Position numbers and translations under genes: made by a program. Shown in pieces: positions 1 to 12,554 of a DNA stretch of 64,000 nucleotides. The stretch is from the NCBI GenBank assembly GCA_963931925.1, contig OZ007567.1, positions 78,542,686 through 78,606,685 on the forward strand, read 5' to 3'. The notes beneath the pieces were generated by a model, which saw only the letters and a program-made list of their open reading frames with translations, was not told the DNA's origin and searched no databases. Within the stretch, counting starts at the first letter, position 1, and the number at the start of each line of letters is the position of its first letter. The DNA is from Onchidella celtica. Taxonomy: Eukaryota > Mollusca > Gastropoda > Systellommatophora > Onchidiidae.

Positions 1-639
1 GATGAATGGCATCTATATCAAGAAAGTTTGTTTATTGAACTCTTCGACTTTTTTTCTTTTAAGTCTATACTGTACCGATGACAAAAGTGAACATGTTAGA
101 TTTTGAAAAGATCGAACTGAGACCATATCATAAGCTTCGCCTTTGTTATCTACAATAATGAAGACGCGGTGACAGAGAGAGAGCGGCGGCGAGGTGGCGT
201 ACGGCATTATTTTCACGGGGATTTCTGAAATTGATATTAATATGCACTCGTCAAAGGATTCCTTGTTAGAGCTAGCATGATGCGTTCTGTGATGCATGCA
301 CTGACAGAATATGAAAGTAAGAAAATATTCAGTGGAGAGTATAAGACATGGGAACCATTCAGATACATTCAGAAAGGTTGGGGTGGAGCGGGGGAGGCGG
401 GGGTGGGGGTGTGACGAGGAGTAACGGAAGGCTGAAAACTGAAAGCTGTCTCATTGTGGACCTGCTATGCAGATACTGTCTTGGGGTCGCCTTTGAAAAC
501 ACAGACAAAAGGCTTGTAAAAACATGCATGCGCTGAAAGTACACGTATCTTATTGTGGAGCTTAACGCCTCACTAACAAGACACATGCTCACCAGCTTCC
601 GTTCAGCGCTCACGTTTGGATAAAGACAATAAACCCGCT
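1..639. other. No gene recognised; G-rich tract
   Basis: I see no convincing gene here. Positions 379-412 hold a run of G-tracts separated by one to three bases, which could form a G-quadruplex on the plus strand. Around 173-196 there is a short AG/CGG-rich stretch. Open frames in this part are short and unlike known proteins. Confidence 0.5.
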
Positions 640-1245
640 GCTTGTTTAACATTATGGTTTTCTTTTCTTCTCTTATGGTATTTTCATCTTTTTATTTCTT
701 CCATGTTTCATGTTGTCTCTTTATGTCTTACATATCCCAGGTTCTTTTCTTTAACTTCTTTCGTTCTCTCCCTTCCTGTTTGCTATACCGTCATTGTTTC
801 TTCCGTCTCCTCTCTTTTTCACTGATTTATTTATACCCGTTTTTGTTTTAACACTTTTTCTTTTCCATCTATTTTTTTCTTCCTTTTCTTCATTACTCTT
901 TCCTTCTTTGTTCCATGTCTTACGTTTTATAATCTTCTAATGCCCATTTCTTCTCCCCTTCCTCTACGCTATTGTCTTCCGCTTATAGAACTGCATATAT
1001 TCTCATCCTCTCAGAATCTCTCATATTACCTTGTATACGTTAGAACGTCATGGTGCTGTTTCCTTGGCATCTGACGTCTTTCATTTTTGTCACGTGTGAG
1101 ATATTGGCATTTTATCTTCTTTTCATCTATTCTTTTTTTTTTTCTCCCTTTCAAACCTTTAAGCCCACGCCTTATTCATTTTATGCTCATTTTTATCTGA
1201 TCTTTGTTGCTTTGAAAACCCTTATCATGAAAGTATATTAGAGAC
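640..1245 (+). repeat. 600-bp pyrimidine-rich (T/C) tract
   Basis: The plus strand is strongly enriched in T and C over about 600 bases, with many TTCTT, CTTTT and TCTCT words but no fixed period. Short open frames here translate to F/S/L/P-rich strings and are composition artefacts. Such strand-asymmetric tracts are common in invertebrate non-coding DNA. Confidence 0.6.
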
Positions 1246-4200
1246 AGTTTTCGAATAAAATCAGACAATCAATGTCTCCATCTACGATTGTCATAAGTGA
1301 AACAAATTACTCCAGGCTCATGAAACAGGAACAGATAATATACAGAATGGTTGCTTAATTGCAATGCACGTTGGGTTATGGCTCTATCTACAAGTGTCTG
1401 ATCATTGACGGAGAACAGCGTGAAATTTTATGACCAGCAAGTTTTGTCAGTTGCAGGCACCTGCACTCCTTAGAACATCACTATAAAGGTAACGAACTTC
1501 ATTTTGTCTTGCTGACGGCGGAGAACTATACTGTTCAGCTTTTCACGCAAACGTTTTTAACCTTTAAAAATCATAAAAATTGGTTTCATTTCTTTTTTCT
1601 CGTTTTCATTCACCAAAAAAAAAAAACCAACTGTTCTCATTTTTGCAAGAATAAAGGTACGTGATTGCCTGGCTGAAGAAAAAGTAGATTTTTTGCTTTC
1701 ATGGTTTCAAGCGCCTCAGTTGGATGAATATCATCACTTAAGAACCTTAGAAACAAAGAGAACTCACTTAGCAATCAAAAAGACAAATCAAGATAACCCG
1801 TTCGCACACGGAGCAATCAAGGACAACTAAAGCTCTCGTTGTTTGCTTACAGGAAAGTTATCTGGTGCTATCGACTAACTAATCTACACAACGATGTCCA
1901 CACACAGAGTTCTCTCTCTTGGAGGCATGAGTAGCTTGCCCTTGCTGCCACATATCAGGTTAATGAACTTATCAAGCCTAATCGACGAGGAAAACATTCT
2001 TACCTGACACATTACCATGAATCCTTTGTACAAAATACATAATTAAGACACTCCGAATTGATAATAAAGACACAAAATATCAATGTGCACAGTCAGATTA
2101 ATATTTCCGGCCATATCATGTCATATTTTTCATAGATTTTCAGGTGAAAGAAAAAATCCTGAATGTAAGCAATTATTTTTGAGAACAGGGCCAGTGCTTT
2201 ACTTGACATGACGCCATAAAATGAGGACGCTACACGATCGAGCTAATACGAGTAACATGTGATTGGATCTGACAAAAGGGGGCTTGAGGTGAAATACACA
2301 CTTCTTTTTAAAAAGTCAAAATGAAGTATTTATAAGTAGAGTTCAAACAAATGTTTTAACCCAATGCAGGAAAACGGCTAATCTTTCATAACATAAGCAA
2401 ATATCAATTTCCATAGACAATGACCTTTTCCCCCTTAGGAGATGTTTTCTCAGGAAATTAGTCTTTCACCTTCCTCCCGATTTCCTCAGATACACTCGGA
2501 AATACACACTGAAAAACAACAACGACAACAACAATCTAATTCTTGAAAATTTCATATCACGAAAATACTTGAGGGCGCCACAGTCAGTTGTTTGTATATT
2601 ATGTAGGAATATGATAGAAAACAAAATAAAGACAACAAATGCAAAGAAAATGTTTTTTACCATGAACAATAATATTGACACAATCACAATTTGCTCTCAA
2701 GAAACCAGGGTGTGGACCAATCGGTTTTAATTTAGGTTAATATTTAATCATCAGATTTTGACCTCATTTTGTTTTTCCTCCTAGTATGTGTGTTAAATGA
2801 TAGAGGTCGGCGTGTGTAAGTACGTTTATCCAAATGGGGGAAGCTGTTATGAAAAGAGTGAGTGTCTGGGGTCTGTCAGACCACGAGTGTACAATAGGGT
2901 TAACTGGAGCACACCATTATATATAATACTGTCTTTTACATCATCTTTGAAATATGTGTTTTTTGTTTAACAGCCTTATTTGTTTTTCTCAAAACTTTGA
3001 ATATTGGGACAGGCCAAGCTGAGAAGACGACATAAACAACAACACAAAAAAAGGTGCTTTTATATTCATTTCAGATAAAAACAGGTGAAAGCGCAAGATT
3101 TCATTTCCTACTGTTTCACTTTCATTTTACACGACATTTTCATTTCAGAAATTAACAGGGTTTTTTTTTTGTTGTTTTTTCCCAGCAGAGCAGCCATCAA
3201 TGGCTCTAAGAGCATATCAGGATTATTTTGCAGGGATAACAAACTGAAACACAGGTTGTTGCTTTTTTTTTTTTTAAATAGATAAAATGTCACAGCTTGT
3301 TTAATTGAAATGCTGTATGCCAGGTTATCAAGTTTCTTTAGACGACAATCTCATTTGGTCTACCTGCTTTTTTTTTTTTTGTTCATGTATTTCAAACTTT
3401 AATCGCAAAAGATATAAATACTCTGGCATTTCGTTACCTTTGCAAACATCGAGTATAGCTTTTATTTATTTATTTGTTTTTTTTTTGGCTCTTCATTTCA
3501 AAACAAAAAACAATTTTAAAAAACATACAAAGAGGTCAATAATGACTTTGGATTTGGTTGTCTTTGCAAATGTCACGGTTACATCAGAAATAGCAGTCCA
3601 GTTCCAAATGGTATTTACTATTATGTCTGCTGAAAGTCTAAACCTGAAATCAATAAGTTCTATGCAATAGAAGTCGCTTGATTTTTTTCTGTTGTCTGAA
3701 CTTTATTCTTTACCTCATCAAAGCCTTAATTCCCAATCTTTGGTTCCCGTACAGATGAATTTCTTTGTCTAAAGTTCTTTGTCTGTTTTCTGTTTCAGGT
3801 CCAAATAGTAAATGAAATTACTTTGTTCTCATAAGAGGACTAGAAGATAGTATTAACTTAATCTGAAGTGTCTGTAGAGATGGTTGTAGTCCTTCAGCTG
3901 AGTGAAAGAGACGCTTAGTCTTTGTATCTGTGGTGATGAATCAAGAGTAATTTGGGGCTGTGAGAATTATTGCCCTACAAAATAATTAACATGATTGTCA
4001 GCACTATATCAGTACATTAATTAATACTATGAAGAATGTTTGCACTCCCATCGAGATGTGCCATTTACCAATTTCAAATCCAAATTTTATCGAAATTTAT
4101 GTACATTCATCTCAGCGTTTCTCAGGGGCCCAGTAATACTGTGTACTCGTTTCGGCACAGGCAAAGTGCTCTGTTCTGAACAAAATTCTACCCGAAAAAC

Positions 4201-5740
4201 AATTTACTCAGTCATTTCTCAGCAGTATGTAGATTTGGAAGCTTGTCTTTTTGGGGCCCCCTGATATAAACATGGCCTTGTAAGTTGAGTAATTTTCAAT
4301 TTATTGTTTTTTCCCATCGGCAAGGAACTGGACATAACGTAAACTGTCCGCTCATCTCGACAAATGAGGATTTGAAATGATTGATCTTTTGCAAATGGAA
4401 ATTTGAAATGGGTATGACAATAAATTATAGCTTCTAACCTACGATATTTTCTTATCGTTTTATATTACCATTTTACGTTATAGTGTAATGCCATGTAGTA
4501 ATAAATATGGAGAAATTTAATGGCTTAAAGCCCTACTAAATAAATAATTCTGAAATTATTTTAAAGAACAGATTATTTAGAGATATTTCTGCATGCGCGA
4601 AGCAGGCCTATGTTCTTCTTTGTTCTTTAAAGAAAATGTGTCCCTGAAAGTTAACATAAGTACGCTTAGGTGTATGCAAGTTACTTCTTAAATTTTAATG
4701 CTTTCTCGAGATCTAAGATTGCGTTGAAAACGTCACAAGGAAGCGGATGCTAAGCTAATTACTATCATAGGTGACATTAAAGAATGAGCTCAATCTAGTA
4801 AGGAGATAGGAAAGAGTTATAGCATTAACCTTTATCACTAAGTAGGAGGACACACTGCAGGCGAGATGTTCCTGTATTGCGTTATCAGGCTTTAGACAAG
4901 AGTGCGAACGTAACAATAAATCCTTCACCTGATCTTAAAAGAAGGTGTTGACATGCCTGAAGACAGAGAGCTCGGTCGCACAGTCAAGGAACTTCATATG
5001 AGTGCGTGGATCTATTGTTGGGCGAGTGCGTGCATGTATTTAACACAGAGTGGCAGACTTTAAAAGACGGTGTGGCAATATATACGAATAGGCATGGGCG
5101 CCCGTGTTTGCATGCCATTGTGCGTAGATTGTCTAAAGCTTTTTGTGCTATAGAACGTTAGTGTGTGGTAAAATCCATGGGTAATATCTGGAAATGTAAT
5201 CGGTTGTACCTGGAAACGGAGGAGATTAGACGAAAGACATGGAATTGTTGTGAAGAACACAGAAAGGTGTTTCGAATTGTTACATGTTTGCGAATGTATG
5301 TGTGTGGGGTTAGCCATGTATTACTAATGCTGGCGAATCTATGCCTCGTTGCAGTAGAACAGTGCTGATTCTGTCTTCGGAAGAAACATCTGGCACCGCA
5401 ACTGATTGTACGACATAATGCGATACTCGCTGAAAAAATGCTGTCTGTAATTATAGACTGCACACTATTACATCTAGTCAACAGTGCAGTGCTCAGTGAA
5501 AAATCTTAGTTAAAATGTCTTTTGAGCTTGGCGAAAAGTGCAAGCAATGATGAAGACTGTTCGAGACTTTACTACACAAGCATTCTTGTTGTTTCTGTTT
5601 CTTCCACAGTAAAAGGTTATCCTGGTGGGTGCTGTCTTGTTCTGTTTATTTATTTATTTGGAAAGAAACTGAAATAAGACATGACCAGCTCACAGTTTGA
5701 AAGAACAAGCATTTAATCTGCCAAATTTTGCCAGAGACAA
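1246..5740. other. Non-coding DNA, no gene recognised
   Basis: About 4.5 kb of AT-rich sequence with homopolymer T runs (near 3160, 3265, 3370 and 3480) and a short TTTA run near 5645. The longest frame, 3305-3670 on the plus strand, is T-rich and resembles no family I know. No splice-site pairs, repeats or RNA genes stand out. Confidence 0.4.
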
Positions 5741-5747
5741 GACAGCC

Positions 5748-6515
<768 letters not shown>

Positions 6516-6604
<89 letters not shown>

Positions 6605-6619
6605 GTCTATCTATCTATA

Positions 6620-6684
<65 letters not shown>

Positions 6685-6700
6685 GTCTGTCTTCTGTCTG

Positions 6701-6771
<71 letters not shown>

Positions 6772-6772
6772 G

Positions 6773-6855
<83 letters not shown>

Positions 6856-6878
6856 GTCTTCTAGCTATCTATCTATCA

Positions 6879-6942
<64 letters not shown>

Positions 6943-7014
6943 GTCTGTCTGTCTGTCTATCTATCTTTCTGTCTGTCTGTCTGTCTGTCTATCTGTCTGT
7001 CTGTCTTTCTGTGG

Positions 7015-7053
<39 letters not shown>

Positions 7054-7067
7054 TTGTCTTCTGTCTG

Positions 7068-7138
<71 letters not shown>

Positions 7139-7169
7139 GTCTATCTATCTATCTATCTTCTGTCTGTCT

Positions 7170-7243
<74 letters not shown>

Positions 7244-7310
7244 GTCTGTCTATCGGCCTGTCTGTCTGTCTGTCTGTCTGTCTGCCCTTACGCCAGTCTG
7301 TCTATCTGTC
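6516..7310 (+). repeat. Large compound (ATCT)n/(GTCT)n microsatellite
   Basis: Nearly 800 bases of ATCT repeats mixed with GTCT. Interruptions containing GTCTTCTGTCTGTC or close variants occur near 6690, 6857, 7055 and 7157, which suggests amplification of a longer compound unit as well as single-repeat slippage. Four is not a multiple of three, so the array is open in several frames as a repeating YLSI string. That reading has no start context, no homologue and no coding signature, and I treat it as non-coding. Confidence 0.97.
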
Positions 7311-8298
<988 letters not shown>

Positions 8299-9193
8299 CG
8301 CTTTTTTTTTTACTTTCCCCTTTGCCTTCCTCTCTTTCTAGTTTCTGGCAGATTCGGTTACAGTTTTGCCAAACCTGCGTTGTGGAACCGCTGTGGAAAC
8401 ATTCGCTGTATTCTCCACATGCGTCTGTAGTTTGTGAAATGAAATGCAGTTTTGTTCAAGGACGAATGTATCTGGGTCTCCTCTTTCAAAAGCAGCCCGT
8501 TTAAACAATGCGACAAAATGCGTTTTTAACGGTTCTTGACCACAAAAAAAACAAAAAAACTCAGCTATTAGTTAAAGTATTTCATGACACAACCTCTCGT
8601 GTTGAAAATATAACACACAGATTGTTATTTCTTCAGTGGGAGTAGACCTAATCGTGGATTGCAAGCTGTCAAGAAATGTAACTCTGACGCCGTGTTTGAC
8701 TAATGACAAGACTTATCTCTGACTTCCGTTCCACAACCTGTTCATCGCTCATCTGCCCGTGACGTGACGGAGTTTATCTTCCAGCACATGAAACGCATGA
8801 CCCTGCCACCCAGGGAGCACTTCCCTAAGTCCTACTCTGTCCCATATGGGTAAAACAATCTTGCGGAAGCTCAACAAAGCTACTATAATATCCCCAGCAA
8901 TACTCTTTCTCAGCTCCAGCCCACATTCTCCCAGACCTTTGTCCGAAAATGCAATAATTGTTGTTTTTTTTCCTCACATTTGACCTAGATTGTATTCACT
9001 CTCAAAGGGACATACTCCACCCCTTTTTTTCCAAGGACTATCCCCACCCTACCTCACCCCTCTCCAAAAACAAAAATCCCTTATCCCGGTGGGGCCCTAA
9101 AGAAACTTTTTTGTAATTAGTGATTTTGGATGTTGCCCTATTGTTGAAGGTTGCGAAGGGGCCCCATAGCTGTTCAAGCTTCAGGGTTCCGGC
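8299..9193. other. Non-coding DNA, no gene recognised
   Basis: No convincing gene. A C-rich segment at about 9015-9065 resembles one at 9730-9770, so it may belong to the same duplicated sequence as the 9540-9940 repeats. Confidence 0.4.
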
Positions 9194-9543
9194 AATGTAA
9201 GTCCGCCACCGAAAACACATTTATGTTCAATGTAAGTCCGCCACCGAAAACACATTTACGTTCAATGTAAGTCCGCCACCGAAAACACATTTATGTTCAA
9301 TGTAAGTCCGCCACCGAAAACACATTTATGTTCAATGTAAGTCCGCCACCGAAAACACATTTATGTTCAATGTAAGTCCGCCACCGAAAACACATTTATG
9401 TTCAATGTAAGTCCGCCACCGAAAACACATTTATGTTCAATGTAAGTCCGCCACCGAAAACACATTTATGTTCAATGTAAGTCCGCCACCGAAAACACAT
9501 TTATGTTCAATGTAAGTCCGCCACCGAAAACACATTTATGTTC
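9194..9543 (+). repeat. 35-bp minisatellite, ten near-identical copies
   Basis: Ten head-to-tail units of exactly 35 bases, each beginning AATGTAAGTCCGCCACC; unit starts are spaced at 35-base steps. I see only one difference across 350 bases, a T-to-C change in the second unit near 9259. There are no unique spacers, so this is not a CRISPR array. Such low divergence implies recent expansion or efficient homogenisation. Each unit contains TGTAAGT, a match to the eukaryotic 5' splice-site consensus. Confidence 0.97.
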
Positions 9544-9690
9544 TCTGTGCACTAGAGACAAGAATGTCAGAGGGCAACGGATACATAAATAATCTGGAAT
9601 TTACAAGAAAATGTAAATTTTGCCTTTTGTTAAACCAAAGTGCCATTTGCTTCTTCCGGTTCTACTGGAGACAATACATTTTTCAATCTA
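9544..9690 (+). repeat. Diverged direct duplication, copy 1
   Basis: This segment resembles 9790-9940: both carry the same ordered words around ACATAAATAA, CTGGAATTTACA, GGCCATT/TGCCATT, CTTCTTCCGGTTCTAC and GAGACAATA. The offset is about 247 bases. It directly follows the 35-bp minisatellite. Confidence 0.75.
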
Positions 9691-9789
9691 AATAATACTC
9701 GCATATAAGTTTAACTGTGTCCTTGCTCTATTCACACCACCCCGCCCCACCCTACCCACCTCCAAAACAAAAAAAATACATGTATGTAT

Positions 9790-9940
9790 ATTTTCTGTGG
9801 GCTGGAAAGAAGAATAATCAGAACGTAAAGAACACATAAATAACCTGGAATTTACACGAAAACATAAATTTTCATTTCTTTTAAACCGATGGGCCATTGG
9901 CTTCTTCCGGTTCTACCAGAGACAATAAATTTCTCAGTCG
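9790..9940 (+). repeat. Diverged direct duplication, copy 2
   Basis: Second copy of the roughly 150-base segment at 9544-9690. Immediately upstream is a CCAAAACA...TATGTAT stretch that loosely resembles the end of the 35-bp minisatellite unit, so the minisatellite may have grown from the equivalent position in copy 1. That origin is inference. Confidence 0.75.
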
Positions 9941-10258
9941 AAATAATAAACTATCGGCGCAGTCTGTTGGCATAATGAGCTGGTTTCAAGAGGTGTTTGA
10001 AGGCTATTTAAAGCGTTTGCACTCGCAGAGAAAGCACAAAAATTTGAAATCCATTTTTAGTAATAAATCAGTGCTGACTTCCTGTGGTGCATCATCATTT
10101 GGTTCCAAATTTACTTATCTTTTAACAAAAATAGGCGCTTAAAGGGCAGTGATCCTCCAAAAACAAAGATCACCCTTTAACAAACTGCTTGCGTTGTACT
10201 TTCACATGGATGCCTGTGAAGACATGTGCTTTTAGGGACTCTTTCTAGCTCTGTTCAT
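9941..10258. other. Non-coding DNA with a short TTAA-ended hairpin
   Basis: No gene. At about 10139-10181 there is an inverted repeat of the form TTAAAGGG...GTGATC / GATCACCCTTTAA. It could be a tiny remnant of a TTAA-targeting transposon or just a hairpin. Confidence 0.4.
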
Positions 10259-10262
10259 TTAA

Positions 10263-10459
10263 CCCTCTAGTGCTCAGACATAAAGTGCAATGTCCAAGAA
10301 TTTGGAAACCTACAAAATATAATTTAAAATGAATGAAGTAAGAAGGCGAGATCATGTTGTCAAGTGAAGCAATATATTGATAAATTAGACATTGTCCAAG
10401 ATGTAGAACATTTAGCACCGAGTTAGATTTTCGAGATATATACTCTGGGTACTAGGGGA
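10263..10459. mobile_element. piggyBac-like MITE with TTAA duplication
   Basis: A 197-bp element flanked by TTAA at 10259-10262 and 10460-10463. The ends are inverted repeats: left CCCTCTAGTGCTCAGA and right, in reverse complement, TCCCCTAGTACCCAGA. TTAA duplications with CCC-type termini are typical of piggyBac elements. It is too short for a transposase and I see no coding remnant, so it is non-autonomous. Confidence 0.65.
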
Positions 10460-10463
10460 TTAA

Positions 10464-12308
10464 ATGAAGCTTCGCCTCCTTTCTATAATCAACAAAATGT
10501 TAGTTACCTTAACAAGACCACACAGGGTTCTCATTTACAATCATTAACCCAAACGGACTGTTGTGATTGTCGACCGGCAAAGAAATCATTTCCCAGGTGT
10601 TGCTCACGCTTGATGTCAATTTCCTCGGCCTGAGAATCCATTCCTTTCACCTCTTTTTCTCTTCCCCCAAGTTTTTAACCGCCATTAATTTGAAACGTTA
10701 GCTCACAATACCTGTGAGGCGCTGACATTAGTAGACTTGAAGATGTGGTTCAAGGCAAATGGGATATACGCATGAAAGGGGATGCAGGCTCAACCTATAT
10801 GTTCCAGATGGGATTTTTGGTGCCAAAAAAAAAACACACACACACACACACAACCTTCCGGGATAACTAAACTTTACCGAAACACTTGGGCCCCTTTACA
10901 CACTGAGTCAGTTCTATTTTGTCTCTGTGTTTGTATGAAGTTAAACAGGACCCTCGCGAAATAGTGAGACTGAAAAAAATTTGTCTCTGGTTGATTCTCA
11001 AGAAGTTCAAGTGAGTCAAAACTGATGCAAAATAGTCTTTACTCGGTGAGCTATTGGCACAAGTCAACGTTAAAGACACAGGCTTGGGTTTTATTGAAGT
11101 GAACGCTGAGTGCATACATTTGTAATATGACTACAATACTGGCAAGTTTGCTACAATTTATCTACGTTATGAAGTAATCATGACATTCCATTACAATAAC
11201 TAAGATTACAAAGACAAAGCAGTCATAAGCATTGTTGTGTCTTTATACATTGTAATGTAATTTACTACTATGCTCAGTGCAAGTCAGTTTTGGAGTTGAT
11301 ACCTTTTCTGTTCCAGCAAAGACTTCCCATAATATAAATTTTTATACAACATTGAGCATGACTTTTGCGGTGGACGTTGATTACTTCCGTTCTTTATCAG
11401 AGTCTGCCTACACTTTTTGTATTACAGTGTGAAAGTTTTCAACTATTGTTAATTTGCCTCAGCAATTGGCAAATCTTTTTAAATAGTCGTATGAAAAAGA
11501 AAGAAAGAAAGGTGTTTGTGGAATGTTCATTTTTATTTTGTTTCACACTGTTACAAAATCCGGAATTAGATCTAATGTAATCTCTGTCATGAATTTTCGT
11601 GTTCTTCTTATTTTTACATTATCGTCAGCAGATTGCACTAATGAAATCCATAACTTGTGTCCTTATCATTTCAGTGTCTTCCAGTTTAGCTTGCGCTCAT
11701 TTGTTTCAAGCTTTCCCCCAACAGGTGAGGTTGAATACAAGGAAAACAGACATTTGTTTTCCAAGCTCATACCTTTTAACATAGGCAAAATCGTCCTGGG
11801 GGAAACGGTTGATCCTTTTCACAGCCAGTTAGCTGTGCAAGTTAAAGAGAAATGAATTTGTTGCACATATTAAGTTCCGTCAGCGGTATTTTTCCTGCTG
11901 CTGTGGTATTCTTCAACTGGTTATCGAAGTGCACCTGATTCGCAATTTGCTGCTTGTCGATCAACATGTGTGCGGCGCGGTTTGACCATCCGACTCTCAA
12001 TTAGCGGAGTAAAAGTGGCCAAACAGAAATAAGGGAAAACATCCACATCTACTTCATTTGGTGATTCTCCTCGTGGCAAAAACAAAAAAAAATTGACACG
12101 GTTCTGACAGGTGAAAACAAAACATAACAAATACGCTTTTTGTATTGTAAAAACAAGGTGGAGAATGAAGCTGCGCGCACAGGAATTCCGTAAGTTAAAC
12201 GTGTCTTTCTCCGAATATCAGACGTAGCCAAAGACGTGAGTACGCCGTGCCAGAGTAAGAAGTTCAGTGAAAACTTGTAGTGGAATAGGCTTAAAGCTAA
12301 AGCTTTAT
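10464..12308. other. Non-coding DNA, no gene recognised
   Basis: Contains a short (CA)n run at 10831-10852 and two single AP-1-like TGAGTCA words about 110 bases apart (near 10904 and 11013). Frames at 11365-11855 overlap in different registers, are T-rich and are not recognisable. Confidence 0.4.
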
Positions 12309-12554
12309 CGCGACCTTAGTTCTTGTTTGTTCCAATTCCAATTTTGGACAACTGAGAAATTCGACGTTAAACGTTTGCGGCTTGAGTATTATGATAAGGA
12401 GTTAGAATAAATCGGAACTGTGAAACAGTTTGATAAGTGCTGCAACTCATTTGAAAGATGGGCCAAAGAGTACATTTCTTATACTTCTTCTAGATACTAA
12501 AAGATCCACAGTTTTCAGAAAATGGAAACAGAGCAGACAAGATCTAAGCTCGCG
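12309..12554. mobile_element. MITE, two-copy family, copy A
   Basis: The ends form an inverted repeat: CGCGACCTTAGTTCTTGTTTG on the left and, in reverse complement, CGCGAGCTTAGATCTTGTCTG on the right. Internal blocks (CAACTGAGAAATTCGAC near the left, ATACTAAAAGATC and GAAAATGGA near the right) reappear, on the opposite strand, in the element at 20028-20187. Two independent copies with shared ends and interior support a real transposon family. No transposase is encoded and the superfamily is unclear. Confidence 0.7.

Noticed and set aside
4122-4257. Possible hAT MITE (CAGGGGCCC and inverse of GGGGCCCCCTG)
   Set aside because: The ends are short and GC-biased and the 8-bp flanks (GCGTTTCT and ATATAAAC) do not match.
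9194-9543. CRISPR-like regular repeat
   Set aside because: The units are directly contiguous with no unique spacers, and the setting is eukaryotic. It is a minisatellite.
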